The position numbers and the translations under genes were made by a program. Below the pieces are notes generated by a model. That model saw nothing but the letters and a program-made list of their open reading frames with translations. It made no database searches and was not told the origin of the DNA. Below are positions 11,270 through 21,990 of a stretch of 64,000 nt of DNA, piece by piece. This DNA is from Unio delphinus. Lineage: Eukaryota > Mollusca > Bivalvia > Unionida > Unionidae. Location: positions 1,736,001 to 1,800,000 of the forward strand of contig JAQISU010000071.1 in NCBI GenBank assembly GCA_029339505.1, given 5' to 3'. Within the stretch, counting starts at the first letter, position 1. Each line of letters starts with the position of its first letter.

Positions 11270-12149
11270 GATTGTTACATGTATGCATTGCACGGACACC
11301 TGATCTCGCCAAGAATACGAAAGAATTTCAGCATACCAAAGAGGAACATTGTGACAGAATCGATTACGTAACGCGGAAAAGTGTTTATCTTCACAAGCAT
11401 ATGTTGGATTGGAGCAAATTTGATGAGTCTTCGCTGCCAAACAAAAAATCGTTTGACAATACGCTGACCGACTCTGGTATATCCGATTGCGATTATGTGC
11501 ACACATGCTGCGTGTGTAGAGCGTGTTTGTTATGGCCACTATTGGAGATTATCACGATTTATACTTAACCACAGATTTTGCCGTTACTCAAGTTTCGTAA
11601 TGTGTGCATGAACTATTACGGATTATAATCTTGCTGCTATTACTCACTAATGAGATTATCGTGGGATACCGCACTAAAAATGAGTGGGGTTACTTTAAGT
11701 TTCTTCACCTGTGTCGGCATGTTTAATTTGGTTAAGAAAGGATGAACACATTCGATGGAAACTTTATAGCTATCCACAGAAAGGAAACTGAGCTGGTGAT
11801 GAACAAACCGAATTGATGTGAATTTATCGTCTTGGAATTTTCAAAGTTGTTGAGGTACGAATTTCATTACGGTTACATCCAATAGCGTTAAAGAAGCAAT
11901 TCCATGTTACTGTTTACCAACACGGAGAGCGTATGTTACGAGATCAAAACCGAGGATGTCTCCGAGAATATGTGCTCGGTCAATCCTTTTGGTTTGATTT
12001 TTCAGATTATCTTAAAAACAAGCGAATTTTACAATGATTCCAAAGAAAAGCTGATCCAAAGGTTCAAGGATAAAACAAACTCGATACCAAGAGCGAAATT
12101 AGTTGAGTTGAGGAGCAAAATGGAATCAGTCAAAACCTGTTTGCGATAG
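11270..12149 (+). pseudogene. Protein-primed family B DNA polymerase remnant (remnant B)
   Basis: Three blocks line up with a Polinton-type PolB. First is 11272-11510, with YVTRKSVYLHKHMLDWSKF and FDESSLPNKKSF, found between the exonuclease and palm. Next is about 11632-11750, with YYSLMRLSWDTALKMSGV. Last is 11850-12149, with YEFHYGYIQ then LLFTNTESVCYEIKTEDV and DKTNSIPRAKLVELRSKM. The metal-binding motif C, normally with two Asp, reads FTNTES here (near 11913), so both acidic positions have changed. The blocks lie in different frames with deletions between them. This polymerase type differs from the helicase-fused one of element C, so remnant B is a different lineage. Confidence 0.72.
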
Positions 12150-14680
12150 GACAGGATTGTGAAATACCAGGTTTGACACAGATATGATAATTAGTTATAT
12201 AACTAGCTTTTTTACATACAAATATTCTTTAAAAATGCTCTAAACAGTCACTTTAATTCCATAATTTTCTGTGTTGAAAATAAGGAATCCATTTTTATTA
12301 ATATTATTTTTTAAACGATTGAAACAGTCAGGGCATTGTTTGTTTGTTTGTTGGCTGTGGTACAGTCGCAAAAGGTTTCGATCCCCGTGCTTTTTAGAAG
12401 GCACATGATCACTTCAACCAATTTCGAAGAGATAGCGATCATACAAAGCAAATATTTGTAACCAAGACTGTACTAAGCCAAGCTGAAAAGATAGATTTTT
12501 GTTATCCTGGTCTCGACAAATTACGTCAGTTCGGTTTGTTTGACGTGTACGTGGCTTCTTATTTTAAGCACTGTAGTACGTCGCGAAGCCATATGCTTGG
12601 CTTTGACCGAACAAGTTGTGAAATCCAAACTAGTAGTAAATACTAGCCACACGTTTGTATATTCTGTTATTCATTAGTTCGATCACTGTTGAATGATTAT
12701 ATCGTACTGTGGTAATTCGAATTGCGATGCGTTATGTGTCTTACAAGCAACAGTAAGTGATCTTTTTGCCTTAATTTGTTCTCACTTCTGTTTTTATTTC
12801 TTATCTTAACACCTGGAATAGGAGGCGTAGTCACCATCGTTAGACGATGTAGGTGAATGTAGCAACGCAGATGCAAACATTTGGTTATAAACGTTTTACT
12901 ATATGGGTTTTGGACATTCACCATTCGTTTCCTCTCGCTTTCTTTACTCTGTATGTGGCAGTGTCTGTTCTCGTAGAATATTTAGGTAGTGAATTTTCTT
13001 CGGTCTTCGGTGATGTTTAAATCTTCAAGAGTAAGTGTGGTTGTCTCATCTTGTTAAACCGATAAAGACGTTGCAATAATTGCCATCGCTTTTAGTCAGG
13101 TTCTGAGAAGTCTGATCGATTTATATATGATTGTAAATATCGTTGTACGTGTGACATCTCCATTATAATTAGGTGATAAGATGTCTATCCGCTGTTCGTC
13201 TTTACGGTGAAATTCCATCCACGGTTAGTAAGGGACATGGGTTAATGTTCAGCCTCCCATAATGCAACGTGATACGTTATGAGCCACCGTCCGTTTATAT
13301 AGTCACCCAAACACTCTCCCCAATACGTGACAGTCATTCACTCCCAATATGACAGTACTAAACACTAACAAAGGAACTAGCTACATCCGATGAGTAAATC
13401 TTTAAAAGAGTACATGCCTTTTTAGATGACTAGAACTTTGTTTTTCACCATACGTCATCGAAGGTTGCGATGTAGTCCTAACTGTTGTTTCCAGTGTCTT
13501 TGTCAGATCCATTCCTTTAATACATATTTTACAAAATCAACATCCCACTACGGTTGTTTCTGTACAAGCCTTTGGAATAATTTGTTTTCGCATCAGAATA
13601 TTTTTCTGGTCAGCACCACAAATACAGCTTAATATTTGGAGATACGAGTATCGATAGCATTTTTCCCTTGTTTTGAGAAATCTTTTGATGAAGGTACTGT
13701 TGTTGTGAACTGTTGAGTGAAGATATCTTGTAAGGACACCAACATCAAGACATCGAGCCAACTTGACTTTGTACACTAGACGAAGTGATAACAAAGGAGT
13801 TGTCAGTGGACTAAATCACTCAAGTTCGTGTTTGGGTCAATCTAGTAACACCTGTAACATACCAGTTCTGTCTTCGATATATTTTTTTAATATGTGGCCG
13901 CAGCATGAGTAGCAGAAGTCGAAGGAGGAGGAGTAGGAGTCACTTTAAAATCTGGTGTCCATTTGGGATGTGTCTTCAACTGACTGAGAAATGCTTGTTT
14001 TCAAAAGGTTTGACTGGCTTCACTAATGGAGAGGAGGAGATTGCATCAGATGTCGGTATGATTTCAGTCTGTGGTGTCCGTGCGTACGCGTTCGTGTTAG
14101 TGTCAGTAATTCTCATTACTGTCGTAATCATTGTCCGCTTTGTCTTGCTTTTATATATGATATGATATTGAGAGTGGTCTAGCCACACCTTGCTTTTTCG
14201 TTTTCACTTGGCTTTTGCTTTAGGTTTTGTACTTGGACATCAGCTACTGCAAGAGGACAAATTATTTAAAGAACACATAATAACTTATTCTTCAAATAAA
14301 CATCCACACGGTTTCAAGATAATTTTGGTTTGGGAATTTATTCTTGTATTGGTTAGGTGTTTAAATATTGCTTTATTCTTTATATAACAATGTCTCATTT
14401 TATGAGGAACATGAATGATTCCTTGTAGTCAAAAACATTCCGTCAAAGAAAACCATTGCATTACATCTTTAAAGACATGCTTCCAACAAATGCATCCCCG
14501 GCATGCATAGCATTAGTGTTCTATGCTACACGATGCATGGATCAGTTTGGCAGTTTGGCAGAACAATAAGATTAGAAGATTAGAAGAAGGTCTTGCTGAT
14601 TATTTCTTTCACAGACGTTAAGAAGAAAATTAAGTGTAAGTCACTAGCCCATCATTGGGATTTTAATAATAAAATAAATC
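12150..14680. other. No recognisable gene; weak open pieces
   Basis: AT-rich. At 13905-14165 an 86-codon reading begins SSRSRRRRSRSHFK and ends in a hydrophobic segment (FVLVSVILITVVIIVRFVL) that could span a membrane. It could be a small gene of remnant B, or chance. An 85-codon minus-strand reading at 13537-13794 shows no domain. Nothing else is supported. Confidence 0.35.
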
Positions 14681-14689
14681 GGTACGGAA

Positions 14690-15105
14690 TCACAACTAAT
14701 ATAGGATAATAGGTTTGAAATCGATCAGTAAATAGGCACGTGACCAGTCTTTGGCATCATCATAAACATAATGTCGTTCTTAACGATTTAGCTGATACTT
14801 TACTTGGATTTGAGATTTATCTCTTGGAGTTTTAAACCACACAGCATAAATGTCATTGAGAATGTTCGTGCAATGCATTTTACTTTTTTAAACAAATTTT
14901 GGTTAATGTAGATAAGGTTGCATTGGTGTTCCAATGTTCTATTGGATTTGAGTCATCCTTTTCGCGAGGAATACCTTCTACGTATGGTACAGAATCTCTT
15001 TATGTTTTCTAAATTAACTAAAACCAAACGAAGCAGTGTGTTCGATCAAAGGTTTGACAAGATTACTTTTGCCTGAACAGCTAGATCCAGCAATCAACAT
15101 GTTTT
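14690..15105 (-). pseudogene. DNA-packaging ATPase remnant (remnant B)
   Basis: Read downwards from ATG 15100, MLIAGSSCSGKSNLVKPLI contains a Walker A loop (GSSCSGKS, about 15088-15065) close to the N-terminus. This is typical of FtsK/A32-like packaging ATPases of Polintons and related viruses, which pump DNA into the capsid. A stop follows at about 15016. Further pieces in other frames read DSVPYVEGIPREKDDSNP (about 15000-14940) and DWSRAYLLIDFKP (about 14740-14700), consistent with the C-terminal part. It is heavily broken. Confidence 0.6.
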
Positions 15106-15492
15106 AAGAATGATGAAGATAATGTGCCTCCCAGCTTTGTCGACTGGACCTATCGTCAGTACTTTCGAACACGAATGATACAGCTTTGGCTCTGGAATTC
15201 ATTTCGGAATTCTGAGATAAAACAGTTGACACAAGAGAGTTTTTACAGAAAGAACGTATATTTAAAATAAAGAGTTTGTATATAAAAAACCACGTCAAAG
15301 CAATTTGCATAAAAATACATTTGACTTCTTTCTTACCTTCTTGGGGTCACAGTCCCAGCAATCGTTTTGTGGTTTGGTTGTTTTTGTTATTGTTGTTGTA
15401 GGAGTATGCTGAACAGCCCAATAAATATTCATCTTGCATCGTGCACTACTTCTTACATTCATGTTTCCAATCAAACACTGCTCAAGTGGTGT

Positions 15493-15542
15493 TAATCATT
15501 ATACTGTATCGTTTGTTTAATCATTATACTGTATCGTTTGTT
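15493..15542. repeat. 25-bp tandem duplication
   Basis: The unit starting TAATCATTATACTGTATCGT occurs twice in direct tandem with no differences over the first 24 bases. Confidence 0.9.
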
Positions 15543-15956
15543 GGTGTGTATCATTAGCGACACGCTGTCCTCTGTAAGTGTGACGAGTAGACAATATGTA
15601 ACGAATATCTCTTCTTCACTAATCAATCATTTTCTAAAGAACGATTTTTCGTAAGCAACGTTGTGTCTTCTTTGCATGAAATGGCGATACATACGCCAGC
15701 GAAAATCCGCCTGTAAGTGAAATGCCACAAATTTAGTATATATCACAAACACACACATGACACCTCATTTCACATTCAAAAGAGTAGTATCATCTAGTCG
15801 AATGAGTTATTCTAAAATTATTTGGTATACTCAATGATTTCACACATTTAATGATCTCATCCCACGGAATTCGGTTTAACAGTGAATGCAGGTGTCGTGG
15901 CATCACGACTTTCATGATCATCCCTGAGTACGGAATTTACCTGAAAATTGTATTTG

Positions 15957-16365
15957 TGTAGTATGTATGTATGTATGTATGTATGTATGTATGTATGTAT
16001 GTATGTATGTATGTATGTATGTATGTATGTATGTATGTATGTATGCATGTAGGTATGTAGATAGGTAGACAGGCAGGCAGGGATTGAAGTATGTATGTAT
16101 GTATGTATGTATGTATGTATGTATGTATGTATGTATGTATGTATGCATGTAGGTATGTAGGTAGGTAGACAGGCAGGCAGGGATGTATGTATGTATGTAT
16201 GTATGTATGTATGTATGTATGTATGTATGTATGTATGTATGTATGTATGTCTGTCTGTCTGTCTGTATGTATGAAGGTAGGCAGGCAAGCAGGCATGTAT
16301 GGATGGGTGGATTGATAGATGGATGTGTGTGTGCGTGCGTGCGTGCTCGTGTGTGTGTGTGTATC
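15957..16365. repeat. GTAT-rich microsatellite with higher-order structure
   Basis: Three blocks of pure GTAT (about 15957-16043, 16089-16142, 16183-16248) are separated by a related 35-45-bp spacer that steps through GCATGTAGGTATGTAG, then GGTAGACAGGCAGGCAGGG. The tract ends in GTCT, GGCA and GT runs. Tyr/Ile/His/Thr and Tyr/Val/Cys/Met readings across it are low-complexity artefacts. Confidence 0.95.
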
Positions 16366-17444
16366 ACTTACTGCATGTTTTCATGGCGTAATGCCATTTT
16401 GAACACACGGCAGACTATAAATGGCGGAATATATTTTTGAATCTTACCCATCTACACTTCCTCTTTGCTGCATGTCAGCGAATGGTGACGTTGTGGTGGT
16501 CTGCGTGGTAATCGATAATCGTGTCAGTGATCATTCTCTATAACTCCTCATTTCCATATTTTGTTTGGTTTGCAAAGGGTGAGTGTTGGAATTTGATCAC
16601 AGCTGTCTTCATTACTCGCACTACCTTCTAATTTACATCTGTTCCATACACATCTGTTTGTATTTTGTATGGTCTAAACATTAAGGGTCTGTCTTGATTA
16701 ATACAGGTGCATACTGCTAGGCAAAGGAGGTGCATTTCCAAATACTTAATGATTTAATGATTAATCTTTAAACGGCACGCATTTAAGAGTGACAGGTCAT
16801 TCATTATTGGGAACCAGAATACTCTTTTATTATTTATCACAACAATCATTTAGAATGTTTTCATTTTAAAACATTGGCACTGTGTATCAAGGAACAATTT
16901 TACTTTTGTCTTTATGAATCAACTTTAATTCAGATTTTCCAAGATATCATAGAGTCAAATGTACGTCGAAAGGCTTTATATACATGTACAAGTCAAATGA
17001 AAAAGCTAAACACATGTCATTTAAAAGTCTGTTGACTTGTTCATAAAGACTCAAAAAAGGCGCCATGTTCACCGTTTGGATTGAATGCTAGAATAAAAAA
17101 TAACAAATGTAATTTTTACTCCGCGACCGGAACGAAAACGAAATTATATAAATGTCACTACCTCTCTTCCAATAAAAAGTAAATCTGTCATATAATCTAA
17201 GAAGAGACAAATAGCCGTGACAACTGAATCTATTTGGCACAAGAACTTCCTTTTGACCCTAGTAAAGACCCCCACTTGTGAATTCCATTCAACTGTAGTG
17301 ACAAGGACATAACTTTCTTATTAGTGTATCGCATAAATTAGAAGTTAACATTGTTGACAGAACACGTTTTGTTTTCTTGATGAAAATATTGTAGGCTGTT
17401 CTGGGGAACCTTGTATGTATGTTTACTGACAGGATCTGAATTAG
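16366..17444. other. No recognisable gene
   Basis: AT-rich unique sequence between the GTAT satellite and the first SINE. I see no coding signal. Confidence 0.5.
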
Positions 17445-17706
17445 TAGTTTGTTTGTTTGTTTCTATGTTTGATTAGGATTTTTAACGTAGCTTTAAATAA
17501 AAATTCAGTCATATCGCTACCATGTCTGCATTGAGGCAGTTTATAGTGATATCTAGCACTGAGACATCATGCCGCATACATGTAGCATGATATCCCACCC
17601 AGTCACATTATTCTGACAGCAGGCCGACCAGTCCTAACACTAACTTCTTTATGGTGAGCGTCAAGCGAGGCAGCTGTTAGTACCATTTATGTAAGTCTTT
17701 GCAGGT
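17445..17706 (-). mobile_element. tRNA-type SINE, body and tail only
   Basis: On the minus strand it shows the shared SINE body (a GGTCGGCC-type stretch, TAATGTGACTGGGTGGGA, catgctacatgt, GTAGCGATATGACTGAA) and ends in an AAAC-type tail, seen as gtttgtttgttt at 17447-17461. The tRNA-derived head is missing beyond 17706, so the copy is 5'-truncated. The same family occurs at 17874, 50902, 58562 and 62835. Confidence 0.85.
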
Positions 17707-17822
17707 TAAAAAGCAGTGCAAACTCGCGCATTAGTTAAACTTGCAGCACAGCTGACAACCGTTTTCGCAGACAATCGTTCGGTTTTTTGTCTAACAAAAT
17801 TATGCTTTAAAAACAATGATAA

Positions 17823-17826
<4 letters not shown>

Positions 17827-17873
<47 letters not shown>
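17827..17873. repeat. (TG)n microsatellite at the 3' end of a SINE
   Basis: About 23 TG units directly abut the tail end of the next SINE. Other copies of the family also end in CA-rich tracts. Confidence 0.95.
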
Positions 17874-17874
<1 letters not shown>

Positions 17875-18170
17875 TTTGGAATTTTAACGCAGTTTTAACA
17901 ATTTGTCAGTCATATAGCTACGATGTCTGCAGTGACGCAGTTTATAGTGCTGTCTAGCACTGGGGCATAATGTCTCAGACATGTAGCATGATGTCCAACC
18001 CAGTCACATTATCCTTACACCAGGCCGACCAGCCATAAAACTAACCTCTTAATGCTGAGCGCTGTCAGTACCATTTTTGTAAGTCTTTTTTATGACTCAG
18101 CCAGGGATCAAACACACAACTACCCGCTTCCGCGTCGGATGCTCTAACCACTAGGCCACCGAAGCGGTCC
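17874..18170 (-). mobile_element. Full-length tRNA-derived SINE
   Basis: On the minus strand it begins at 18170 with GGACCGCTTCGGTGGCCTAG, has a box A-like GGCCTAGTGGTTAGAGC and a box B-like GTTTGATCC, the internal promoter of RNA polymerase III. It continues with the shared body and ends against the TG repeat. It is too divergent from a cloverleaf to be a working tRNA gene. Confidence 0.88.
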
Positions 18171-18233
18171 GATAATGATGATGATAGTGATGATTATAGT
18201 ATTAGTAGTAGTGGTGGTAAAACAAACATCAGC

Positions 18234-18291
<58 letters not shown>
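18234..18291. repeat. (ATT)n microsatellite
   Basis: About 19 uninterrupted ATT units. Confidence 0.97.
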
Positions 18292-18436
18292 TGCTGATGA
18301 TGATGAAGGCTTCAGGTCAGAATACCTCAACAAATATAGTAATTGACAAATAATATTGATTTCTTCATTTCTTTCTTTGCATCTATCAAGCTTGCGAATT
18401 AGGTATTCTACTAGGAAGAGTAATATAATAAGGAAA

Positions 18437-18509
18437 ACATACATACATACATACATACATACATACATACATACATACATACATACATACATACATACAT
18501 ACATACATA
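18437..18509. repeat. (ACAT)n microsatellite
   Basis: About 18 ACAT units, with the same motif (opposite strand) as the tract at 15957. Confidence 0.97.
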
Positions 18510-18528
18510 GCAGCAGAGAGGATGGACA

Positions 18529-18658
18529 GACCGAAACTATTTCAAGCAAACCGAAATAGTATTTCAAGCAAACCGAAACTATTTCAGTAAAATCCTAAAG
18601 GATTTCAAACTGAATCCAATTCAGGCAGACAAAAAAAAATTCTTTAGGATTTTACTCT
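18529..18658. repeat. Short tandem and inverted repeats at the left edge of element C
   Basis: CCGAAACTATTTCAAGCAAA-like units of 22-23 bp repeat about 2.5 times (18529-18586). They are followed by an imperfect inverted pair: AGTAAAATCCTAAAGGAT (about 18585-18602) and TCTTTAGGATTTTACT (about 18641-18656). This could be part of a terminal region of the Polinton-like element. I could not find a matching copy near its right end, so a terminal inverted repeat is not shown. Confidence 0.5.
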
Positions 18659-18697
18659 ACAGACCCGGCACTGATGTCGCTGCGGAGACGAATTGTT

Positions 18698-19352
18698 TCA
18701 ACCGAATATTTGATCAAGTCCGATACGATATCTTGATCTCGGGTCGTGCAAATTTAATGTTACAAATCTATGTGGGAGCGTGACTAAAGAAATTTCTAAA
18801 GAGATTATAATCCATATCTCCACTGCACCAAGTCTGGTGAATATTTTGTAGCGTATGTGTGTCAACTCCATTGAATACAGCAAGAATATTGCAGTTATCT
18901 CTGATCACTTTTGTTATTTGAGTGTATCGTTGAGTGACATATATCACATCGGTATTTTTATGCCTACCTCTGGAAAATATCCTAGCGTTATTCTTTTGAT
19001 TGTCTAACATGGTATCATCATATACAACTAAATTGTTAATACTTCCATCAATAACATCAATGCTCGGTGCTTCCTTGATATCGGTTATAAACTCAATAAT
19101 AGCCTCATCGATTTCCGATTTTGCTTTCTCGTTAAAATCCTTTAACACCTCGTAACATCGCTGATCGTCTACATTCGGGGCTACTAAACACAACTTGTCC
19201 CATTTCATCCATCTCGTTATCAAATTAAGTAGCAGTTGTGTCTTGCCACTTCCAGGTGGTCCGATTATAATCATGCGAATAGAATTTGGTAGCGCTGCAT
19301 GATGTTGAACTGGTTCTCGTGTTTTTGTCGCCGAAAAATCAATTACATTCAT
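18698..19352 (-). pseudogene. DNA-packaging ATPase (FtsK/A32-like), one frameshift
   Basis: Starts at ATG 19352-19350. Residues about 26-40 give RMIIIGPPGSGKTQLLLNL, a Walker A loop; residues about 107-113 give LVVYDDTM, a Walker B strand. QRYTQITKVIRDNCN follows at about residues 141-155, as expected for the sensor region. The main frame stops at 18768 after FFSHAPT, but the neighbouring frame carries on with FVTLNLHDPR and YRIGLDQIFG to a stop at 18698, so a single frameshift near 18775 separates the last 25 or so residues. Length with that tail is normal for the family. The product would power DNA entry into the capsid. Its start is about 18 bp from the divergent PLA2 gene. Confidence 0.85.
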
Positions 19353-19369
19353 GTTATTATAAATGAATT

Positions 19370-19891
19370 ATGGATCTATATTGTGTGAAATGTAAGAAGA
19401 ACAAACGACTTGACGACGATTACAACTAAAAATAACAGATCAGCACTAAGTCTTACTGGTAAGTGTGTACAATGTGGTACAAAAAAACTTTAGATTCGTT
19501 TCTATGAAATCTGGAGATGTTTTTAAAAACACGAGGAGGTGATATTGCAGAAAAAATAGTAAAATTACCGGGAACACCATAGGCAAATTATCCAGGAGAA
19601 AAACACCTTCCAGGATATAGTTATTGTGGAACCGGAACGAGACTCGATATCAGACTCGATGATCAAAACCAACCCCGACCCGGTGAAAACCCAATAAACG
19701 CCATTAATAAGGCGTGTCATGCTCATGATGCTGCTTATAAAAGCAGCAATCTGCAACACAGACATATCGCAGATGTAAAATTGATTCATGCGTTGAATTC
19801 TATCACTGATAAATCCTTCAAAGAAAAATTGGCTTCATGGTTGATTAAATCGGCGATGAAAAGTAAATTGATGTTGGGTACTGGTAATTAA
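19370..19891 (+). pseudogene. Zinc-ribbon (DUF5679-like) plus phospholipase A2 protein
   Basis: From ATG 19370, MDLYCVKCKKNKRLDDDYN gives the first CxxC; after a frameshift, KCVQCGTKK (about 19460-19486) gives the second. Paired CxxC with this spacing resembles the DUF5679 zinc ribbon of large DNA viruses. After a stop (TAG, 19580-19582) the frame continues with GEKHLPGYSYCGTGTRLD, a calcium-loop-like segment, then NKACHAHDAAYKSS with the HDAAY catalytic helix of phospholipase A2, to a stop at 19891. This is the PLA2 type known from parvovirus VP1 and some adintoviruses, where it helps virions leave endosomes. The gene has at least one frameshift and one stop. It lies between the divergent ATPase and the integrase. 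Confidence 0.78.
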
Positions 19892-19898
19892 TGACAAC

Positions 19899-20700
19899 AT
19901 GTAATCTATTTATTATTCCCCAAGAGGATACTGGAGGGGTAAAGCAGCAATCAGTAAACTCGCTAGCGCTGCAAGGGTGAAATATACCACTGCAGCGGTT
20001 ATCCAAACAGGCGATATGGCAAATTTATCTACCACCGCCTAAACAAATTAACTTCTCGCATTTTGATGTCAGCGTCGTTAATGATGTTCATCAGGCTCAT
20101 ATATTATTTCTGCCGCATGATGGTGTTTACAAGTAAGCGCTAATCGTAGTTGATATTGCGAGTCGTTACAAACAAGCAGAACCTCTAAAGACAAAATCAT
20201 CAACTGAGGTGGCTTCTGTATTTGAAAGGATTTATCGACGAGGTCCTCTGCATTGGCCAAATCTATTACAAGTTGATCCTGGCAAGGAATTTCAGGGTGC
20301 AGTGTTATCAACAATGAAGCATCATAATGTCATCATCAGACGAGGACATATTACACTACATCGCGATCAGGCAATTGTTGCACGATTTAATCGGACACAT
20401 GCTGAGCGGTTATTTGGATATCAATACACGAAGGAATTTTTTCAGGATAAACGAATGGGTCAAGAGATTACCAGGCGTGATTACCGCGCTAAATAATGAA
20501 ATTAATCGAACAATCAACATGAAACCTAACAACGCGATTAAAAAAAAGTATCCTATTTGGAGTGTCACTGCACATACAATATCTAGCATAATACGATCCA
20601 CGTTAGACCGCCAGTCTATAGGTTGGATTCAACTGCTCCTCAGCGAGGATTTACTCGTGAACAACTACAAGTGATACCCGATGATACTCCGCCGCGTGGT
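19899..20700 (+). pseudogene. Retroviral-type (Polinton) integrase, catalytically dead
   Basis: Frame 3 gives YYSPRGYWRGKAAISKLA (19911-). Frame 1 gives FDVSVVNDVHQAHILFLPHD, a stop at 20134-20136, IVVDIASRYKQAEPL, LLQVDPGKEFQGAV and HRDQAIVARFNRTHAERLF. Frame 2 gives NEWVKRLPGVITALNNE and PIWSVTAHTISSIIRS, and frame 1 ends with APQRGFTREQLQVIP. In the DDE core the first Asp (HQAD in the family) is His at 20098-20100 and the final Glu (IVERFN in the family) is Ala at 20380-20382; the middle Asp at 20278-20280 remains. About 40 residues before PIWSV are missing compared with the family and with remnant D. The enzyme would insert element DNA into chromosomes. Confidence 0.9.
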
Positions 20701-20930
20701 CTTAACAAGCACTTCTTCGTCTGTTGCACTCAAGACAAGTCAGCATCACATTATCACATCACATCACATCTCTGGTATGACCTACGCTGCTATTTTTTCT
20801 GTCTTCGGTAAATTGGCGGGGGTTTTTATCCGACCAACACCAACGCATTATACAATCACAACTCGCGCAGTGATTATTCTATTGTTGTTTCAGCGTAATT
20901 ATAAATTCATCATCAATGTCACATTTTCTG

Positions 20931-21990
20931 TTATTTTTTGTCCTGTTGTTTATAACCAGAGAGTTTTTTTCTTCTGATTCTATCATCGCTGACAATATCA
21001 CTTATTGCAGTGTCATTATAATCTAAAACAACTCTTCGAAGTTGATTTATTCTTCGTACTCTGGTCACCGCAAGATAAACTAAATTCGACCACTCGATGC
21101 AATTATCTATGATCCAAACAATTGTATCGGATATAGTCAACCCCTGCGAAGAATGTATCGTCTCTGCGTATCCTAGTTTCCATGGGGATTTATCAGCACG
21201 CAATGCATCTTCGACAACACTGATATCAACCAACACAATATCATTTAACAATAAAATCTGCTTTTCTGTCAGGCCTGGAATATCAACTTCGATAGTTTGT
21301 CTTCGTGTATCCTTGGGTCTATAACACAATGGTACCGTAAGTGTTGCAAATTTTTCTTTGTGTGTGTTAAATAACTTCAGCTGAAGTGTATCTCTATCTT
21401 TCTACTTACTACTATTAAATCGATTGGTCTCCACGCTTCCCAGAAATCATTTAATGGGGTTTCTGAAATTATATCACGCGCTATTTCACATTGGGTTCTA
21501 TCCGGTTGTAATCTGATTAGTTTCTTGAACTCGCGTAATTTATTATCAAGTGATCTATGATCAGTGCTAATTTCTTCATAATAGTCTACAAAATGTTTCA
21601 GCCAATTATGTGGGGACAAACCGACAAGTGGTGGTTGTTGACCATGATCGCCATACATTATCACTTTTGTATTCGCTAGCAATAACCAATCAAGAAACCT
21701 TTGTAATACATCTAACGACACTGTGCATATCTCATCCCAAATGAGGATTTCAGGAATATATTTCTCGCCCATTTGATCAGGAGTCCATTCGTCACCTTTC
21801 CATCGAAAGAAACTGTGATAAGTGCAAGCATTAATTCCTCGTTGTTTTATCTCTCTTGCAAGTCTGTGTGTTGGTGTTAGCACAATCTTGTTTGATTTCT
21901 CTCGAAATAATTCGATCGCACTAGTCGTCTTCCCTGACCCACCACAGCCGTTTAAGTAACTGGTTTTATATCTACATATTGGATCGGAAC
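20931..21990 (-). pseudogene. SF1 helicase half of a PolB-helicase fusion
   Basis: Reading downwards: NGCGGSGKTTSAIELF (Walker A, about 21953-21906), KIVLTPTHRLAREIKQRG, CTYHSFFRWKGDEW, ILIWDEICTV (Walker B, near 21745), VIMYGDHGQQPPL (motif III, near 21645), and after a frameshift near 21380, GYAETIHSSQGLTI (motif V) and YLAVTRVRRINQL (motif VI), ending at 20931. All main superfamily 1 motifs are present in order. There is no plausible start between this part and the polymerase-like part upstream, so they were probably one protein. It lies tail to tail with the integrase, an arrangement repeated in remnant D. Confidence 0.82.

Noticed and set aside
15957..16365. CRISPR-like alternation of repeat and spacer
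   Set aside because: The repeats are simple GTAT runs and the spacers are related to each other; the genome is eukaryotic.
15857..16440. Open readings of up to 149 codons with Tyr/Ile/His/Thr repeats
   Set aside because: Pure products of the GTAT microsatellite.
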